Source of the DNA: Conoideocrella luteorostrata | Lineage: Eukaryota; Ascomycota; Sordariomycetes; Hypocreales; Clavicipitaceae | NCBI GenBank assembly: GCA_032433595.1 | Contig: JASWJB010000253.1 | Span: 1 to 64,000, forward strand | Direction of reading: 5' to 3' | Length of the DNA: 64,000 nt | In this document: positions 37,814-48,727 of the stretch, piece after piece | How positions within the stretch are numbered: position 1 is the first letter of the stretch | How the letters are laid out: each line of letters begins with the position of its first letter | The notes under the pieces: model-generated | The model's input: the letters and a program-made list of their open reading frames with translations, nothing else | Told to the model about the DNA's origin: nothing | Database searches by the model: none | Position numbers and translations under genes: made by a program

Positions 37814-39549
37814 GGTTGTGATACCGCGTACTGCACGGTTAGGCTATAAAACGAGAGTGTTTATAAGAGACGCGGGGGGAGGGAAAGACAGGAAGAAAGG
37901 AAGAAAGGAAGAAAGAAAGTGATTGTGCAATAATGATGGCTTCCGTCAAAAAGAGTGATGACGAGCGAAGTGCGTATAGCAAGTGAAGGACTGGACTGGA
38001 CAACTGCGCGTTTTGGCTCTGGATAACTCCCACTTTACGACTCTCGACAGGCACGACTCGGGCATTTTATACTCAAGGCATCATGCTCTGCTTCTTATCA
38101 ACTTCGCCCACGAGCGAAACAATCACGCCGACGGACCTCATGGCGCCGTTGCAGACACGCCGAATGCGAATGCCCACGACCCCGATAAGCAGAGACTCTC
38201 GCCAAAGCGCCAACCCAACGAAACTGACCTGAACCGCTCACTGACATGAACCTCTCCGTCGCCACCATCACCGACACCGACACCAACACCAACACCACAG
38301 CCAGACGTCTGAACTATCACGAACAGGCTCCCACTCCCCAATGGCGCCATATCTAGTCGTGCCCCTACGCATGATTGGCTCACCGGACGAGCCCACGTCC
38401 CAGTCCAAGCGGGACAAGGACATGCCAGGGAAACAAATACTCCGTAGTTAGTTAGCCAGCAAGCAAGCAAACAACTCTATCCCACCTGCTTGACCATCCG
38501 TCGATCAATTCATGCGTCGGTGGATCCACATCCACGTTGAGGCGGGAGGAGCCCGCGTCGCAGATAACAAGCAGTTCCTGCACACTAGTATGCGCTGGCA
38601 GACCTGAAGTTGAAATGGCACACTAAAACTGCTCCGTGGTAGCACAAGGGATGACGGAATCCCCGCCGCACCGTCTGATGCCTTTGTCTTGCTGTTCTCG
38701 GGGCCCAGTAAAACGTGGTCAGCAGGCATATCGCAATGGAATGGGCGATCCTTGTCTGCCCGCTCGGCTATCTCCTGCGTCAGGTAGATTAAGATGGGCG
38801 ATCCTAGACACTCGAGCGAGCAACCAAGCCCCCCCCCCCCCCCAGCTCTACCGTCCGTTGAGATAGGACAAACTGCAATGCTTTTCGCACGTTTTCGCTT
38901 ATTCGCACGTACGGTACGCAGTGTTTGCGGTCATGTCCCCCTGGCTTCTGTACGGAGTATTGTGACCAGCTATCTACGGGTCAGAGGGTCCAGGACCAGG
39001 GCGGGCGGGTTTCAGGCGGCCGATATGTACTTGCCCTTTTGGCTCTTGGTCGTCATGCTCCCGCATGGCATCGTATCGAATCGCGTCGGTCGGACATCGA
39101 CCGGGAATTATTGCTTTTCTTTTTCGAATGGGAAGTCGGGCCATCCTTTTACGTGAATGTAAGCATAGCCTCGGAATAGCACGCAGCGCAGCTAGCTGAT
39201 GCTACGGTTCCGGCCAGCTGGAGGACGGTTATATGCCGTTCGAGGGAGTGAGTCACGTATGAAACGAGCGCACAACCAAGATGAACCAGTTACCATTTTT
39301 TTTTCTGCTTTGGACAATATTCTAACTAGCAAGGTGCTTTGTTGAGTGTGTATTTATCTGATCGAAAAGATTGGGCCGAGAGCGAGCGGGTGTACGAGAT
39401 GATGTCCGGCTCGGCGGTGTCGTTTACCAGTGTGCGAGGCAATATATTCCGCCGTCTTAACATGGATGTCTACATTTGTAGATCGGAATTATGCGATGAT
39501 GGCAATATTTTATATTGACCACTATTATTATGTTTGTCAAATGTTACTG
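37814..39549. other. Intergenic, no gene seen
   Basis: Promoter of the repeat-containing secreted protein and spacer. Contains GAAAGGAA-type repeats (37885-37920), an ACCGACACC/ACCAACACC low-complexity stretch (38263-38300), a C15 run at 38829-38843, and exact TACGGAGTA-type words at 38438 and 38951. Confidence 0.55.
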
Positions 39550-40242
39550 TCATCGACTGCCCTGAGACAGACAGTAATCGCACTTTTCCAAACGAGAGTT
39601 CTCAACCGAATATGAGCACTGGACGGTAATAGTATCGGGTGGCTCGAAATCGGACTCTCGGGCCAGATTTTCGAGTGACGTTGCCGCCACGTTAATACAG
39701 CGCAGACACCAATCCTCGTCAGAACAAACCACGTTCAGGGTCATGGATAGCGATCAGGGCACGATTGCGGATATTGGATCTCTGATGTATCTCCGAAAAG
39801 AGCTGGCGCGAAACTAAATCCACGGACTGATTCTGAGCTGCTGCCGTCTGGGCAGCCCGGGCAGACATTGGGGAGGGGATAGGAGTACGGGTAGTCAGAC
39901 CTTTTTTTTTTGGCGTGATCAATTCCCCGACGGGAGGGAGATCTGACTCGTCATCGGAATGGTGGATGTGAAGCATAGCATACATTACATGTCAGACTTG
40001 ATAATCGCCTCTGTGAGTGCGGCGGGCATCTCATGATAGCAACTACATGTGGCAAACGTGATGCAGTCACGAAATCCTGGGTTACTCAACGCTTGATTTG
40101 CAAACTGGCCAATGTGGGAAACATCACAGTATATGCTGGGGTAATAGGTTCGCATCAAGACACGCTTAGAAATATAGTCAAAGAAGAGCCCAGTCGACTT
40201 CACCAGCGACGGCTGGTTTGAATACCCCACAAAAACGCCCAA
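39550..40242 (-). pseudogene. Probable decayed Cys-rich fungal gene
   Basis: Three consecutive minus-strand frames look coding and overlap end to end but are in different phases: 40242-39985 (YYPSIYCDVSHIGQFANQAL..CITFATCSCYHEM), 39985-39719 (ESDLPPVGELITPKK..VDLVSRQLFSEIHQR) and 39744-39550 (DEDWCLRCINVAATSLENLA..TVQCSYSVENSRLEKCDYCLSQ). The last has a CxxC...C...CxxC arrangement seen in lineage-specific fungal proteins. No convincing intron joins the frames: the first ends in ATG-TAA exactly where the second opens, and the second and third overlap. Two frameshifts in a former gene are the simplest reading; the first frame lacks an upstream ATG, so the 5' end may be lost. It lies just downstream of, and on the same strand as, the GH16 gene. 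The family is not recognised. Confidence 0.4.
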
Positions 40243-40430
40243 GGAAATACAAAATCTGCCTGGTCAAGCGAGAAGTGGAAGGAGAAAAATGAAAAGAACT
40301 GAAGAGAAGTCCCAAATTACAAAACAAGCTTGCACAAATATCCCCATATCCGAACGTGTCAGAACAATACCCAAATTCTGTTTTCAACAGTACCTCCTCA
40401 GCTTTTCTGACCAGTGTCCATGCATCCATC

Positions 40431-42068
40431 CTAATGTCGGCCATCGTTGTTCTGGGGTGACGAGTGCCCACGGTATCCATATCCTCCTTGCTGGCTATCG
40501 GTGAAGCTTCGCTGAGGACTCACAGCTCCAGGGCTTTGCATTCTCTGGAGTCCATAGCCTTGCTGGGGACCCGGTGATCCCATGCGTGAGTAGGCATTCG
40601 TCGTCGAGCTACTACGCATCTGATGCTGGTGTGGAGAGCCTGGCGAGGGCAAACTGGGACTCTGGGAACGCATCATTGATGACTGGGACCGCGATCCTGG
40701 GCTTTGAGACCGTGGTGGCATGCCGGGGCTAGGCGGAACACCAAAGTCGAAACCGTGATGGTTAGACGACGCAGGACTGGCCGTGCGGGCAGGGTGACCG
40801 TGCATGGTACCTGCCGCCCCCATAGCACCGCCAGCCATGGCAGCACCTCCAACCATTCCACTGGCGTTGCTAGCGCTGCTTCCAAGTCGGTGCTTCTCAT
40901 CGAATGGTCCGTCGAATGGGTTGGATTCAGGCACGTGGTATGAGTCGTTATCGGCAATACCTGCGGAGCGAAACTGGCGAGGATTGTATTCCTGGCCGTG
41001 GGCAGAGAAGCCGTCGGGGTTGATACCAGTCTTTTGAAACTGTTCGTTTTCACGCCTCTCGTCTAGTTCGCGTTCTTGTGCAGCCAGGGCTTCAGCGGCT
41101 CCAATTCGTCGCTGGCGAATGTAGTACCATAGCAGAGAGCCAAGTGCCAGAGCGGCAACAGCAGCGCCTCCAGCATAAACTCCGGCCTTGGCTCCGGACG
41201 GTAAGTCGTTCCATTTCTCGCTCATTGACTTCTCAGGCTTCCTGTTCAAATCTTCAAGTGCAGTGGAGTTTCCGGCGGCAACTTTGATGCTTTGCCAGCT
41301 GCCAGAGCGGTCACCGTACGTGTACTCCTTACCGCTACTAAAGTCGGTAACCTGAGCGCTCTTGAGGTGCATGGTGTAGGGACCATTCGCATAGTCGGTG
41401 TCACCACCGGCCCATATGCGAGTACCTTCGGGCAGAGACGGGTCACCACCAGCCCAAATCCCGACACTCATTCGCATAGGGGTCTGGGGGTAGTTTTGTG
41501 TGTTGTTGGCATCTTTGGCATTCATGGTACGTACATGGTTGCCATCAATGAACCACTGGATCGATTCCTTGGTCCAAACCGTCGTGTAGTTGTGGTAGTC
41601 GTCCTGCATGCCAGACATGGGGTGAGAGCCACCGTTCTTGAAATCCTGACGGCCCTTGCCGAAGAAATTGGTCGTAGCAAAGCTCTTATTGGAGCCGAGA
41701 AATTCCCAATCAATTTCGTCGAGATCGTCACTCAACAACATCATGGAGCTGATGATACCTCGACCAGGAGCCACCTTGAGCCAAATCTCAGTACGACCAA
41801 AGAAGAAGTAAAACTTGCTTCGGATAGTAGGAGAGTCACCCTGCTTTAAAATTGTAAAGGACGCGCCATTGTTAGCATCGTAGTTGACATTGCCGGCTGT
41901 GGTTTCCCACAATGCGCCGCTGGGGGTGGAATTGAAGTGAAAGGTGTGGTCGGTGCCGAAAGCCGGGTCAGCCGGGCAATCGCGTTCCATGGGATTGCAG
42001 TCAGTTTTGACCTGGGCGACGGTAAAGCCAATCAAGGCCGCTGTGGCGAGAATCGATTTGTATAGCAT
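40431..42068 (-). CDS. CRH-type GH16 cell-wall transglycosylase
   Basis: Single exon, 545 residues. Residues 1-19 are a signal peptide. A GH16 domain (about 40-260) has the catalytic motif DEIDWE at 117-122 (nucleophile Glu118, acid/base Glu122) and the flanking RTEIWLKVAPGRGIISSMML strand typical of Crh1/Utr2 enzymes, which attach chitin to beta-1,6/beta-1,3-glucan. Several NxT/S sites are present. Unlike GPI-anchored CRH proteins, this one has a transmembrane helix at about 294-317 followed by a long (about 225-residue) Ser/Pro/Gly/Gln-rich cytoplasmic tail with SQSPGSRSQ repeats. The start is the first ATG and gives a clean signal peptide. It should act at the plasma membrane-wall interface during wall remodelling. 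Confidence 0.93.
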   Translation of the reverse strand: MLYKSILATAALIGFTVAQVKTDCNPMERDCPADPAFGTDHTFHFNSTPSGALWETTAGNVNYDANNGASFTILKQGDSPTIRSKFYFFFGRTEIWLKVAPGRGIISSMMLLSDDLDEIDWEFLGSNKSFATTNFFGKGRQDFKNGGSHPMSGMQDDYHNYTTVWTKESIQWFIDGNHVRTMNAKDANNTQNYPQTPMRMSVGIWAGGDPSLPEGTRIWAGGDTDYANGPYTMHLKSAQVTDFSSGKEYTYGDRSGSWQSIKVAAGNSTALEDLNRKPEKSMSEKWNDLPSGAKAGVYAGGAAVAALALGSLLWYYIRQRRIGAAEALAAQERELDERRENEQFQKTGINPDGFSAHGQEYNPRQFRSAGIADNDSYHVPESNPFDGPFDEKHRLGSSASNASGMVGGAAMAGGAMGAAGTMHGHPARTASPASSNHHGFDFGVPPSPGMPPRSQSPGSRSQSSMMRSQSPSLPSPGSPHQHQMRSSSTTNAYSRMGSPGPQQGYGLQRMQSPGAVSPQRSFTDSQQGGYGYRGHSSPQNNDGRH

Positions 42069-44044
42069 GATGTCTGTCTAGGCCGCGTTCATCTGGGTCC
42101 GTGTAAACACCGATAACGAGTTGCGATGAGCCGAAATGGGTCGATGAGAGCCTCTGTCCAGCAGAGGGCTGCGATGTTGCAGTGTGTTGCGCAGTGTTGA
42201 TTCAAGGAGCGAGTGACCAGGCCGAATGCTCGACCCTGTGCGGGAATATGGCTATCAATAGCATCAATTGGCAGTCGATTGAAGAAATGGAGTGGACGAG
42301 TGATCAGGGACAAATGCCGATTTGAATCTGCCTTTTCTTGGTGGAATCAACAGCCTGTCGTTGGGATAGATATCTATGGTGCGGAGTGCAATGCAAAATG
42401 AATGTCGGGGCCAGGCACGTCATCAAACTGGACCAATGTATGCAAAAGGAGTGACAATCGTCAACGGGACGAAGGAGGAGGTGGTGAAGGAGTGACGACG
42501 GCAAGACAGATTCGGAATCGAAAGGCCAAGGGTTCCTCGTCCAATGTGGTGGTGCCTGCCAGCCGGCACTTGGCAAACCAGGCACGCGGCAAATAGGGGG
42601 CAGAAACTCGAGACATGGATACAATACCACTGTCTGATTACTCCGTACTCCGTACGGAGTAGTTGGTACTCAGTGATAGTGGTTGGTGATACGCGGTGAC
42701 ACTTAGCTGGTGGTGTGGCTCGCTCGGCCTGTTTCGCCCATGGGCGAGTCATCAGCCTGTCAACCTGCTCTGCCGTTTATTACTAGTATTCCATAACTTG
42801 GCAACGAAGTACCCTGTACGGAGTACATGCATACGTCTCTGATTCTGCTCGTGGTGAGACATGCCTCCTATCGAGGAAGTGATGTGATGGATTGACTTGA
42901 GCGGCGGCACGAAGTGGGTACACCCGCTCTCTGCTTCTCAGGGGTTGAGGGGCAAACGCCCCCGATGAGGACGGGAAGAGGAACTTCTCAGGGGTAAATG
43001 TGGCGGTTTGTGGACCCAAAGGTGGTACTTGCCGTCAACCTGCAACTGCTTGTGGCAAATGGCTGGCGATTGATTCAATGGCCAGCAGCCAATCCTCGGC
43101 CTGTAACGCCGTCTCCACCCACCAAATCGCGTACCTCAACGTCGAGGGCGGATAACTATCCAAGAGCTTCGCATTATCTGGCGCCTTGTACGGAATATTG
43201 TACATGATCAGGATCAGTGTAAGAATGGTCCATCGATTCGCACAGCGCCCAAGCGGATTGAACTGTAAATGAGGTGGCACGAGAAGGAAGGCCTGTTTTT
43301 ATGTGCTGACGTGGTGTCAATAGCGCTGTCGGCGCCTCTGTTGCGGTTGTTCACCCGGGAGGGGTGACTGCCAATGATGAAATGAAGTGAGTAGGGTGCT
43401 TCTCTGGCTTTAGAGATTAAATAGATTCTGCTATGAAGGGTGGCTCTTTTGTATGCTTTACTCTTAGGTTTATGTATAACCAATTCGAATTACTGTGGGT
43501 GTCATGCGGGAGAATGTAGCAGTTTACATCATTATTATGGTGGTAGTCGAGGGAGCGGATAATGTTGGAAGTGGTCGCAATTGCAGGTTAGGGGGTTCTC
43601 TCAATTTGTCCTCCGTACTGCCAGTATCTGATAATTTATTTTTGACCGCATTAAGACGAGTCCGTTAGAGACCACAAAAAAAAAAAAAAAAAAACCGAAA
43701 ACATTAAAAAAAAAAAAAAACAAGCGAAAAAAAAAGTAGAATATTTATAGAAATGAACAAAACAAACATTCATGCCTTCCTCTCCCCTGTATAAAAGAAC
43801 TCGGCAATCTAGAACCGTATACGTTTATGCTAATTTGCCAGTATCTGATAGATTTTTGTCTATATTAAGATAAGTCCATGAAGGACAAAAGAAACTTGAA
43901 AAGCTGTTTTAAAAAAAAAAAATGGTTTAAAAGTATCTTCTGTAGAAATTAACAGAGCATAAATTTATTCCCCTTTCCTTCTCTGCCGGAGACAAACCAA
44001 CTACGTAATCCAGAACCATATACATTTACGCCAGGGACAAACAG
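42069..44044. other. Intergenic with TACTCCGTA palindrome and tandem repeats
   Basis: Promoter of the GH16 gene (right part of its 5' side) and the 3' region of the amino-acid permease. Contains four exact TACTCCGTA/TACGGAGTA words (42639, 42646, 42653, 42817), with the first three fused. From 43619 to 44044 it is AT-rich, has A-runs at 43675-43735, and is built from diverged tandem copies described as separate repeats. No gene seen. Confidence 0.6.
42639..42661. repeat. Fused TACTCCGTA units with perfect 16-bp palindrome
   Basis: Two tandem TACTCCG units run into an inverted unit. The last 16 bp (42646-42661) read TACTCCGTACGGAGTA, a perfect palindrome. Confidence 0.9.
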
Positions 44045-44080
44045 CTACGCAATCCAGAACCATATACGTTCAAGCCAATT
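43619..44080. repeat. Diverged tandem duplication reaching into the permease stop region
   Basis: Two units of about 200-220 bp (starting at 43619 and 43839) share GCCAGTATCTGATA, a T5-rich spacer, the AAGATAAGTCC-like block, an A-run, a TAGAAATgAAC-like block and a closing AATCTAGAACCGTATACG-like block. The closing block is repeated at 43804-43830, 44005-44032 and 44049-44076; the third copy is the last codons of the permease gene (read on the minus strand). Confidence 0.7.
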
Positions 44081-45721
44081 CCTCGGCTGAATAACTTTCC
44101 ATGTCCCTTCCAACCTATCTATCTCAGCCTTTCCCGACCAAAGGTCCATTTCAGACAGCTTAACAAACTTGGTCCTTTTGACCAGCTTATATCCCAAAAA
44201 CAAAGTTAAAAAAATGGGAATATCAATATACGGCGGCACAAATGTCTTTGCGCTAAACTTACCCGGAAAGAATGCATCGAATCCATTAAAAAGCGCGACT
44301 ATCAGGCAAAAGACAATCGAGAAATATGCCAAATACGGTTGCAACGGTGCTCGGTAGGGCAGTGTATCCCTCGGAACCCCCTGCTGCCGAAGACCATAAT
44401 AAAACCGGAGATAAGTGTAACATACGCTCGCCCATACAATGAGAGTGCTGACGGCGCTGAGGTTGCTGATCCAGAAGAACACCTCTGCAGAGCGGTTATT
44501 CACGTTAAGGTAGACGAGGCAGCTGAGCGCTGTCGTGGCAGCCACGCAGGCAAAGGGGACACCGAATTTCTCCCAGGTCAGAACCGCGGGCGCCTTGCCG
44601 TCCAGGGCGGCCGAGTAAAGCACGCGGGTGGATGCGTAGAAGAAGGAGTTTCCGGCAGACCAGGCGGATGTGAGGATCACGGCGTTGATGATGGCCGGAA
44701 GGGTCTTGATACCGGCGTTTTGGATGGCGATTACAAAGGGACTTTGGGCGGCACCGGGGGCAGACGAACTAATTGCGTTGAGGAGGTTAGGGTCCCTGGA
44801 GGAGACGCACAGCCCGACGAGGAAGATGGACAGGACGTAGAATATAGCGATGCGCCAGAAGACGCGGCGGATGGCTTTGGGGATGTTGCGTCGAGGGTTT
44901 TCCGTCTCGCCCGACGCGACAACAACCATTTCGCTCCCCCCATAGGAGAAAGTGGCTTGGATGAAGACCTTCCAAAAGGCGAGGAAGCGGCCTAAGCTCC
45001 CGTCCTTGAGGTACGTGTTCATTGGTCCAGGGTCGTTCCAATACCTAAAGCCAATGGCCTCACCAGACGGCGACCCACCGACGGTGATGATGAACATGAG
45101 GAGGATGAGGCCGACAATAGTGGTCAACTTGATGGCGCCAAAGACGAATTCTGCCTCGCCGTAGATCCGAACCGGCAGGCAATTCACCAGCACCATTGTG
45201 GCGAAGAACACAGTTATAAGAGCCGCTTTGGGCACCTCGTTTGGCCAGTAGTCGATGATGACGCCGCAGACTGTGACCTCAATAGGCACCCCTATAGCGA
45301 ACTGGTACCAGTAGTTCCAGCCGAGGGTAAAGCCCAGCGCCGGATCGACATAGCGTGCGGCGAAGATGGGCACCGCGCCAGGAATGGGGAGCCAGGCAGC
45401 CATTTCGCCGAGGCTGTTGATAACGCAGAAGAGGTTGAAGCCGGTGATGGCGTAACAGAGGAAGGCTGACAGCGGTCCTGCGAGGGAGAGCACTTGGCCG
45501 CTGGACACGAAAAGCCCGGTCCCAATGGCGCCGGACAGCGCGAGAAATTGCACATGGCGGGATTTGAGATTTCTGTTGAGCGTGCCGATGTGTTGTTGCT
45601 CGAGGTCTGGGTGCTTGTCCGAGTCAAAGACTTGGGATTGGCTAGGGATGGGGATGGGTTCCTGCAAGATGGCGTCGGGTTTCTTCTGCGCTTCTACGTC
45701 TTGGTCGTTGGGTGAAGCCAT
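44045..45721 (-). CDS. Amino-acid permease (APC/YAT family)
   Basis: Single exon, 558 residues from the ATG at 45721. Twelve hydrophobic segments lie between soluble ends. The first transmembrane helix carries the family signature FLALSGAIGTGLFVSSG (substrate-binding GTG motif). SYGGSEMVVVASGETENPRRNIPKA is the conserved TM6-loop block (given here as two parts, SYGGSEMV and GETENPRRNIPKA). The C-terminal RNWLERIWFWIA resembles the usual acidic/aromatic tail. It imports amino acids across the plasma membrane by proton symport. The N-terminal DLEQQHIGTLNRNLKSRHVQ matches the usual start of the domain. The frame is open for 77 more codons upstream to an ATG at 45952 with a hydrophobic start; family members have no signal peptide, so I take that part as leader. 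Substrate specificity is not evident. Confidence 0.93.
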   Translation of the reverse strand: MASPNDQDVEAQKKPDAILQEPIPIPSQSQVFDSDKHPDLEQQHIGTLNRNLKSRHVQFLALSGAIGTGLFVSSGQVLSLAGPLSAFLCYAITGFNLFCVINSLGEMAAWLPIPGAVPIFAARYVDPALGFTLGWNYWYQFAIGVPIEVTVCGVIIDYWPNEVPKAALITVFFATMVLVNCLPVRIYGEAEFVFGAIKLTTIVGLILLMFIITVGGSPSGEAIGFRYWNDPGPMNTYLKDGSLGRFLAFWKVFIQATFSYGGSEMVVVASGETENPRRNIPKAIRRVFWRIAIFYVLSIFLVGLCVSSRDPNLLNAISSSAPGAAQSPFVIAIQNAGIKTLPAIINAVILTSAWSAGNSFFYASTRVLYSAALDGKAPAVLTWEKFGVPFACVAATTALSCLVYLNVNNRSAEVFFWISNLSAVSTLIVWASVCYTYLRFYYGLRQQGVPRDTLPYRAPLQPYLAYFSIVFCLIVALFNGFDAFFPGKFSAKTFVPPYIDIPIFLTLFLGYKLVKRTKFVKLSEMDLWSGKAEIDRLEGTWKVIQPRNWLERIWFWIA

Positions 45722-46445
45722 GGCATAATCAATGATGCGGCGGCTGCGCTGCGGCTGGAGAGTGATTGTTATGTGTAAGTCGCGAGAAGGGTCAGCTGCC
45801 GGTTGTTCCAAATAGCATTGACAGACGTCGCGCCTCGAACTTGAAGAAGAGATAGCCTTCGCATCAGAACCTGCATCCGCATCTGCTTTATTCGGCGCAC
45901 AGGTTACTAACCCACGAACGAGAAACAACCAAATCCATGTGTGCATGATCATACGAGCCGCTGGATGTGCTAACGTGGGGGCGTTGTTGTTGATCGACGA
46001 TGCGGGGTTCGGATTACCCCAGATTGTCCGTCAAATGCGGAGTAGATCATTCGGCAGGTGCGAGATGTAGCGAGAGCAAATAGTCTTCCCACACACAGTA
46101 TTATCCTGTCGACCTAATTTCTGAAAATATATGAGAAATTTTTGAAAAGAGTGATTTCTGAAAGTTTGTGAGGGCTAACTTACAAAATCGTTTGCCAAAA
46201 GACCTTTTTGAACATGATAAGAGGAGCGGCTACCTGGAGTGATATTGTATATGAATTCTAACAGAGGCGGAGATGATGGGTGGACGAAAAATTGTTTTGA
46301 TGATGGAGCCACCGAGCAGTTCCATCCTTTCGACACTGCATCAAACATTGGTAAGAAGTACCTGGGATTTATTTTTGCTGGCTAACTTATTGGGGGCTGC
46401 AAAAATTACTTCAATCACTATCCAAGTTGGTATCTTTCCGTCCTT
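45722..46445. other. Intergenic, no gene seen
   Basis: Permease promoter and F-box 3' region. Contains an AT-rich patch near 46120-46160 with a GATTTCTGAAA-type direct repeat. Confidence 0.55.
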
Positions 46446-48221
46446 TCACCAGCTCCGAAGGAACCCCATCTGGGACGCTTTCCACATCTCTCGATAATCC
46501 CAACACTCGGTATAACCTTCATCTGAAATGTCAAACCAGGCGCTCTCAGAGCTATCCTCATTGTCACCACTTCTTCCACCTAGGATTTCATACGCCTCCC
46601 TCTTGGCATCCTCTTGGATTAGGGTTTCCCAACGTCCCTTTTTGTTTGTCCGACACTGTGGTGCATCACACCAAAGCACATGCTTGTTGCGTTCAGTGAA
46701 AAGTTTGCCTTTATTGATCAAGCCAAGCCACCCAAGGCTAGTCGGCCTCTGGACTGTCCAAATATACCGCATCGAGAAGACCACCTGGTCCGCGAAGAAA
46801 AGCCACATGTATACAGCACCGCAGACTCGACATTGTAGTGTAGTTTGCCGTCCACACTTACAGCCCTTGAGAAAGTCATAGCATGTGAACCACACATATT
46901 TTCTGAAGCACTCGCAAATTCCTGACTGAGCAAAATCCTGTATCTCCTTCGTAGTGATATGTTGGCACGGTCTATAGGTGTGGAAAGCATTCTCAACCAA
47001 AGTACAAAGCCTTTCTTGAATGACGGCAAGTGGAGGAGCAGTTCTATAGTTGACTTCAAGAAGTGGCAAATCCCATCCATACCCTATTTGGAATATTGGG
47101 GGGCGATTCCAGTCAGATAGCGAGACGTGATCCCAACTGCGAGATACTATGAGCCGCGGGAACGGAGTCCCGCCTAGATAGACATGATCGTTATGTTTCC
47201 ACTCGGGTTGATGTGACAGGTCTGTGCATGCAGATTTATAAACGTAGCAGTTTTCGAATGGCCGGACATGTGGTCCCAATTCCTGCCACGTGGTAGGCTT
47301 ACATGAGCGGTGGCTGCAGAGCGTAATATGTCCATGTAGCCCAATACATGTTCGCCCACCGGAGTTATTATCCTGTTCTTCGCCGTCCTCGGGGAAGAAG
47401 AGTGCGTTGATATGTTGTCGTTCGCATCCATTACAGTATTGTAACCTGCGTAGCGCCTTTAACCTGGTATCAATAATACCGGCCCCTTCAGCCGCAAGAC
47501 ACGAGCTGCAAAACATGTCGTGATGTAAATAGCTAGCCACAGCATCCTGTTCCGAGGCGCACAAGATTTGTAGATCAAACCCCGCGTGGTTGCTAAATGA
47601 TATAGATTTTTTATGGTAGATTTTGAACAACTGTAAATCAAAAAGAGCCATAAATAGGGACGAAGTCTGACGGAGACAATACAAAGAACATGGCGGTAAG
47701 TAACCCATTATTTGCAGAATGATTTCATTGGGTAATACCATGAGATGAACCTCGTAATGAGATGTCACAAGACTAATGGTGCTTTGTAGCTCCGGGCCAT
47801 CACTGCTGTGGGTTTTCCGCCGCGATACCTTAGACACAAACTTGAAAAAATTGCTTGTGATCTTCTTAAACATTGGTCGCAGCCAGTCATAGTAGTGCTT
47901 GATAGCGACCAGTGATGTCGTTTTCAGAATAGCAAATTGTTCTTTCGCGGCGGTGGACGGTGTTGCTATGAGAATAGGCACAGGTGGTGCATTAGTTCCG
48001 TGACGCGGATATTTCGAACGAATACCACTAATGAAGCTAGAATGTTGTTCAAAACTACTCCTCTTCCTGAGGAAATACGGTATCTCTGCCATGTTGGATG
48101 AGCTGTTGGATGAGCTGTTGGATGCAGAAGACGAGTTGCTTGGTACAAGAGACAGCCGGCTGTTTGTAGATGTGATTGGCGAGTCAGAAACTTGCCGGTA
48201 GTAGTGGGAGGGCGTTTTCAT
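46446..48221 (-). CDS. F-box protein
   Basis: Single exon, 591 residues. Residues 20-45 are a Ser/Asn low-complexity tract. An F-box lies at about 161-200 (VLPNEIILQIMGYLPPCSLY), the module that binds Skp1 in SCF ubiquitin ligases. The remaining 390 residues are Cys- and Trp-rich, with pairs such as CSSC, CNGC, CxC and CRVC and a C-terminal CDAPQC; they may fold around zinc. Fungal F-box proteins of this kind are numerous and their targets unknown. No signal peptide or membrane segment. The start is the first ATG of the frame; a second ATG at residue 44 follows the low-complexity tract and is a possible alternative. Confidence 0.85.
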   Translation of the reverse strand: MKTPSHYYRQVSDSPITSTNSRLSLVPSNSSSASNSSSNSSSNMAEIPYFLRKRSSFEQHSSFISGIRSKYPRHGTNAPPVPILIATPSTAAKEQFAILKTTSLVAIKHYYDWLRPMFKKITSNFFKFVSKVSRRKTHSSDGPELQSTISLVTSHYEVHLMVLPNEIILQIMGYLPPCSLYCLRQTSSLFMALFDLQLFKIYHKKSISFSNHAGFDLQILCASEQDAVASYLHHDMFCSSCLAAEGAGIIDTRLKALRRLQYCNGCERQHINALFFPEDGEEQDNNSGGRTCIGLHGHITLCSHRSCKPTTWQELGPHVRPFENCYVYKSACTDLSHQPEWKHNDHVYLGGTPFPRLIVSRSWDHVSLSDWNRPPIFQIGYGWDLPLLEVNYRTAPPLAVIQERLCTLVENAFHTYRPCQHITTKEIQDFAQSGICECFRKYVWFTCYDFLKGCKCGRQTTLQCRVCGAVYMWLFFADQVVFSMRYIWTVQRPTSLGWLGLINKGKLFTERNKHVLWCDAPQCRTNKKGRWETLIQEDAKREAYEILGGRSGDNEDSSESAWFDISDEGYTECWDYREMWKASQMGFLRSW

Positions 48222-48727
48222 CTCTTGTCTGAATTCGTAGTATGATTGCGAAACTGGCTGGAAGGAGAAAACAAGCAGGTTTTATACAGCCACGAAAGCA
48301 CTCGACGCGTGAGGTGATTTCTTGATGCGAGTGCAAACACAATCACTTTAGCGCAAACACTGCATTATCTTAACCCTTCACATAATAAAGTTCGTGCCTG
48401 TGCAAAATAGGGTAAACTCTATTGGCGTCTTTTCCACAGCTGATTGAAAGTAGAACCTTATTTTTCATACAGTGGCGTAGACCTCTTGAACAGCGCTGAC
48501 GTGAAGCATTATTGTTCACATGGCTGACCCTCGAAACGGAATTGGACCACCGCGATCCCAATTTGAGATGACTAAGGATGCTGCTCAGCCACTAACTTCC
48601 ACAACAACGGAACTAAAGGCATAGTCTAGCGTCAAATACATACAGAAATTGCTCCCAGCATCGATCTAATACAAAGTTTTTTCAAAACAAGCTTTGTATT
48701 TCATAAAGCGAACCACATTTTCTCTCT
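48222..48727. other. Intergenic, no gene seen
   Basis: Promoter of the F-box gene and 3' region of the methylcitrate synthase gene. Nothing recognised. Confidence 0.6.
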
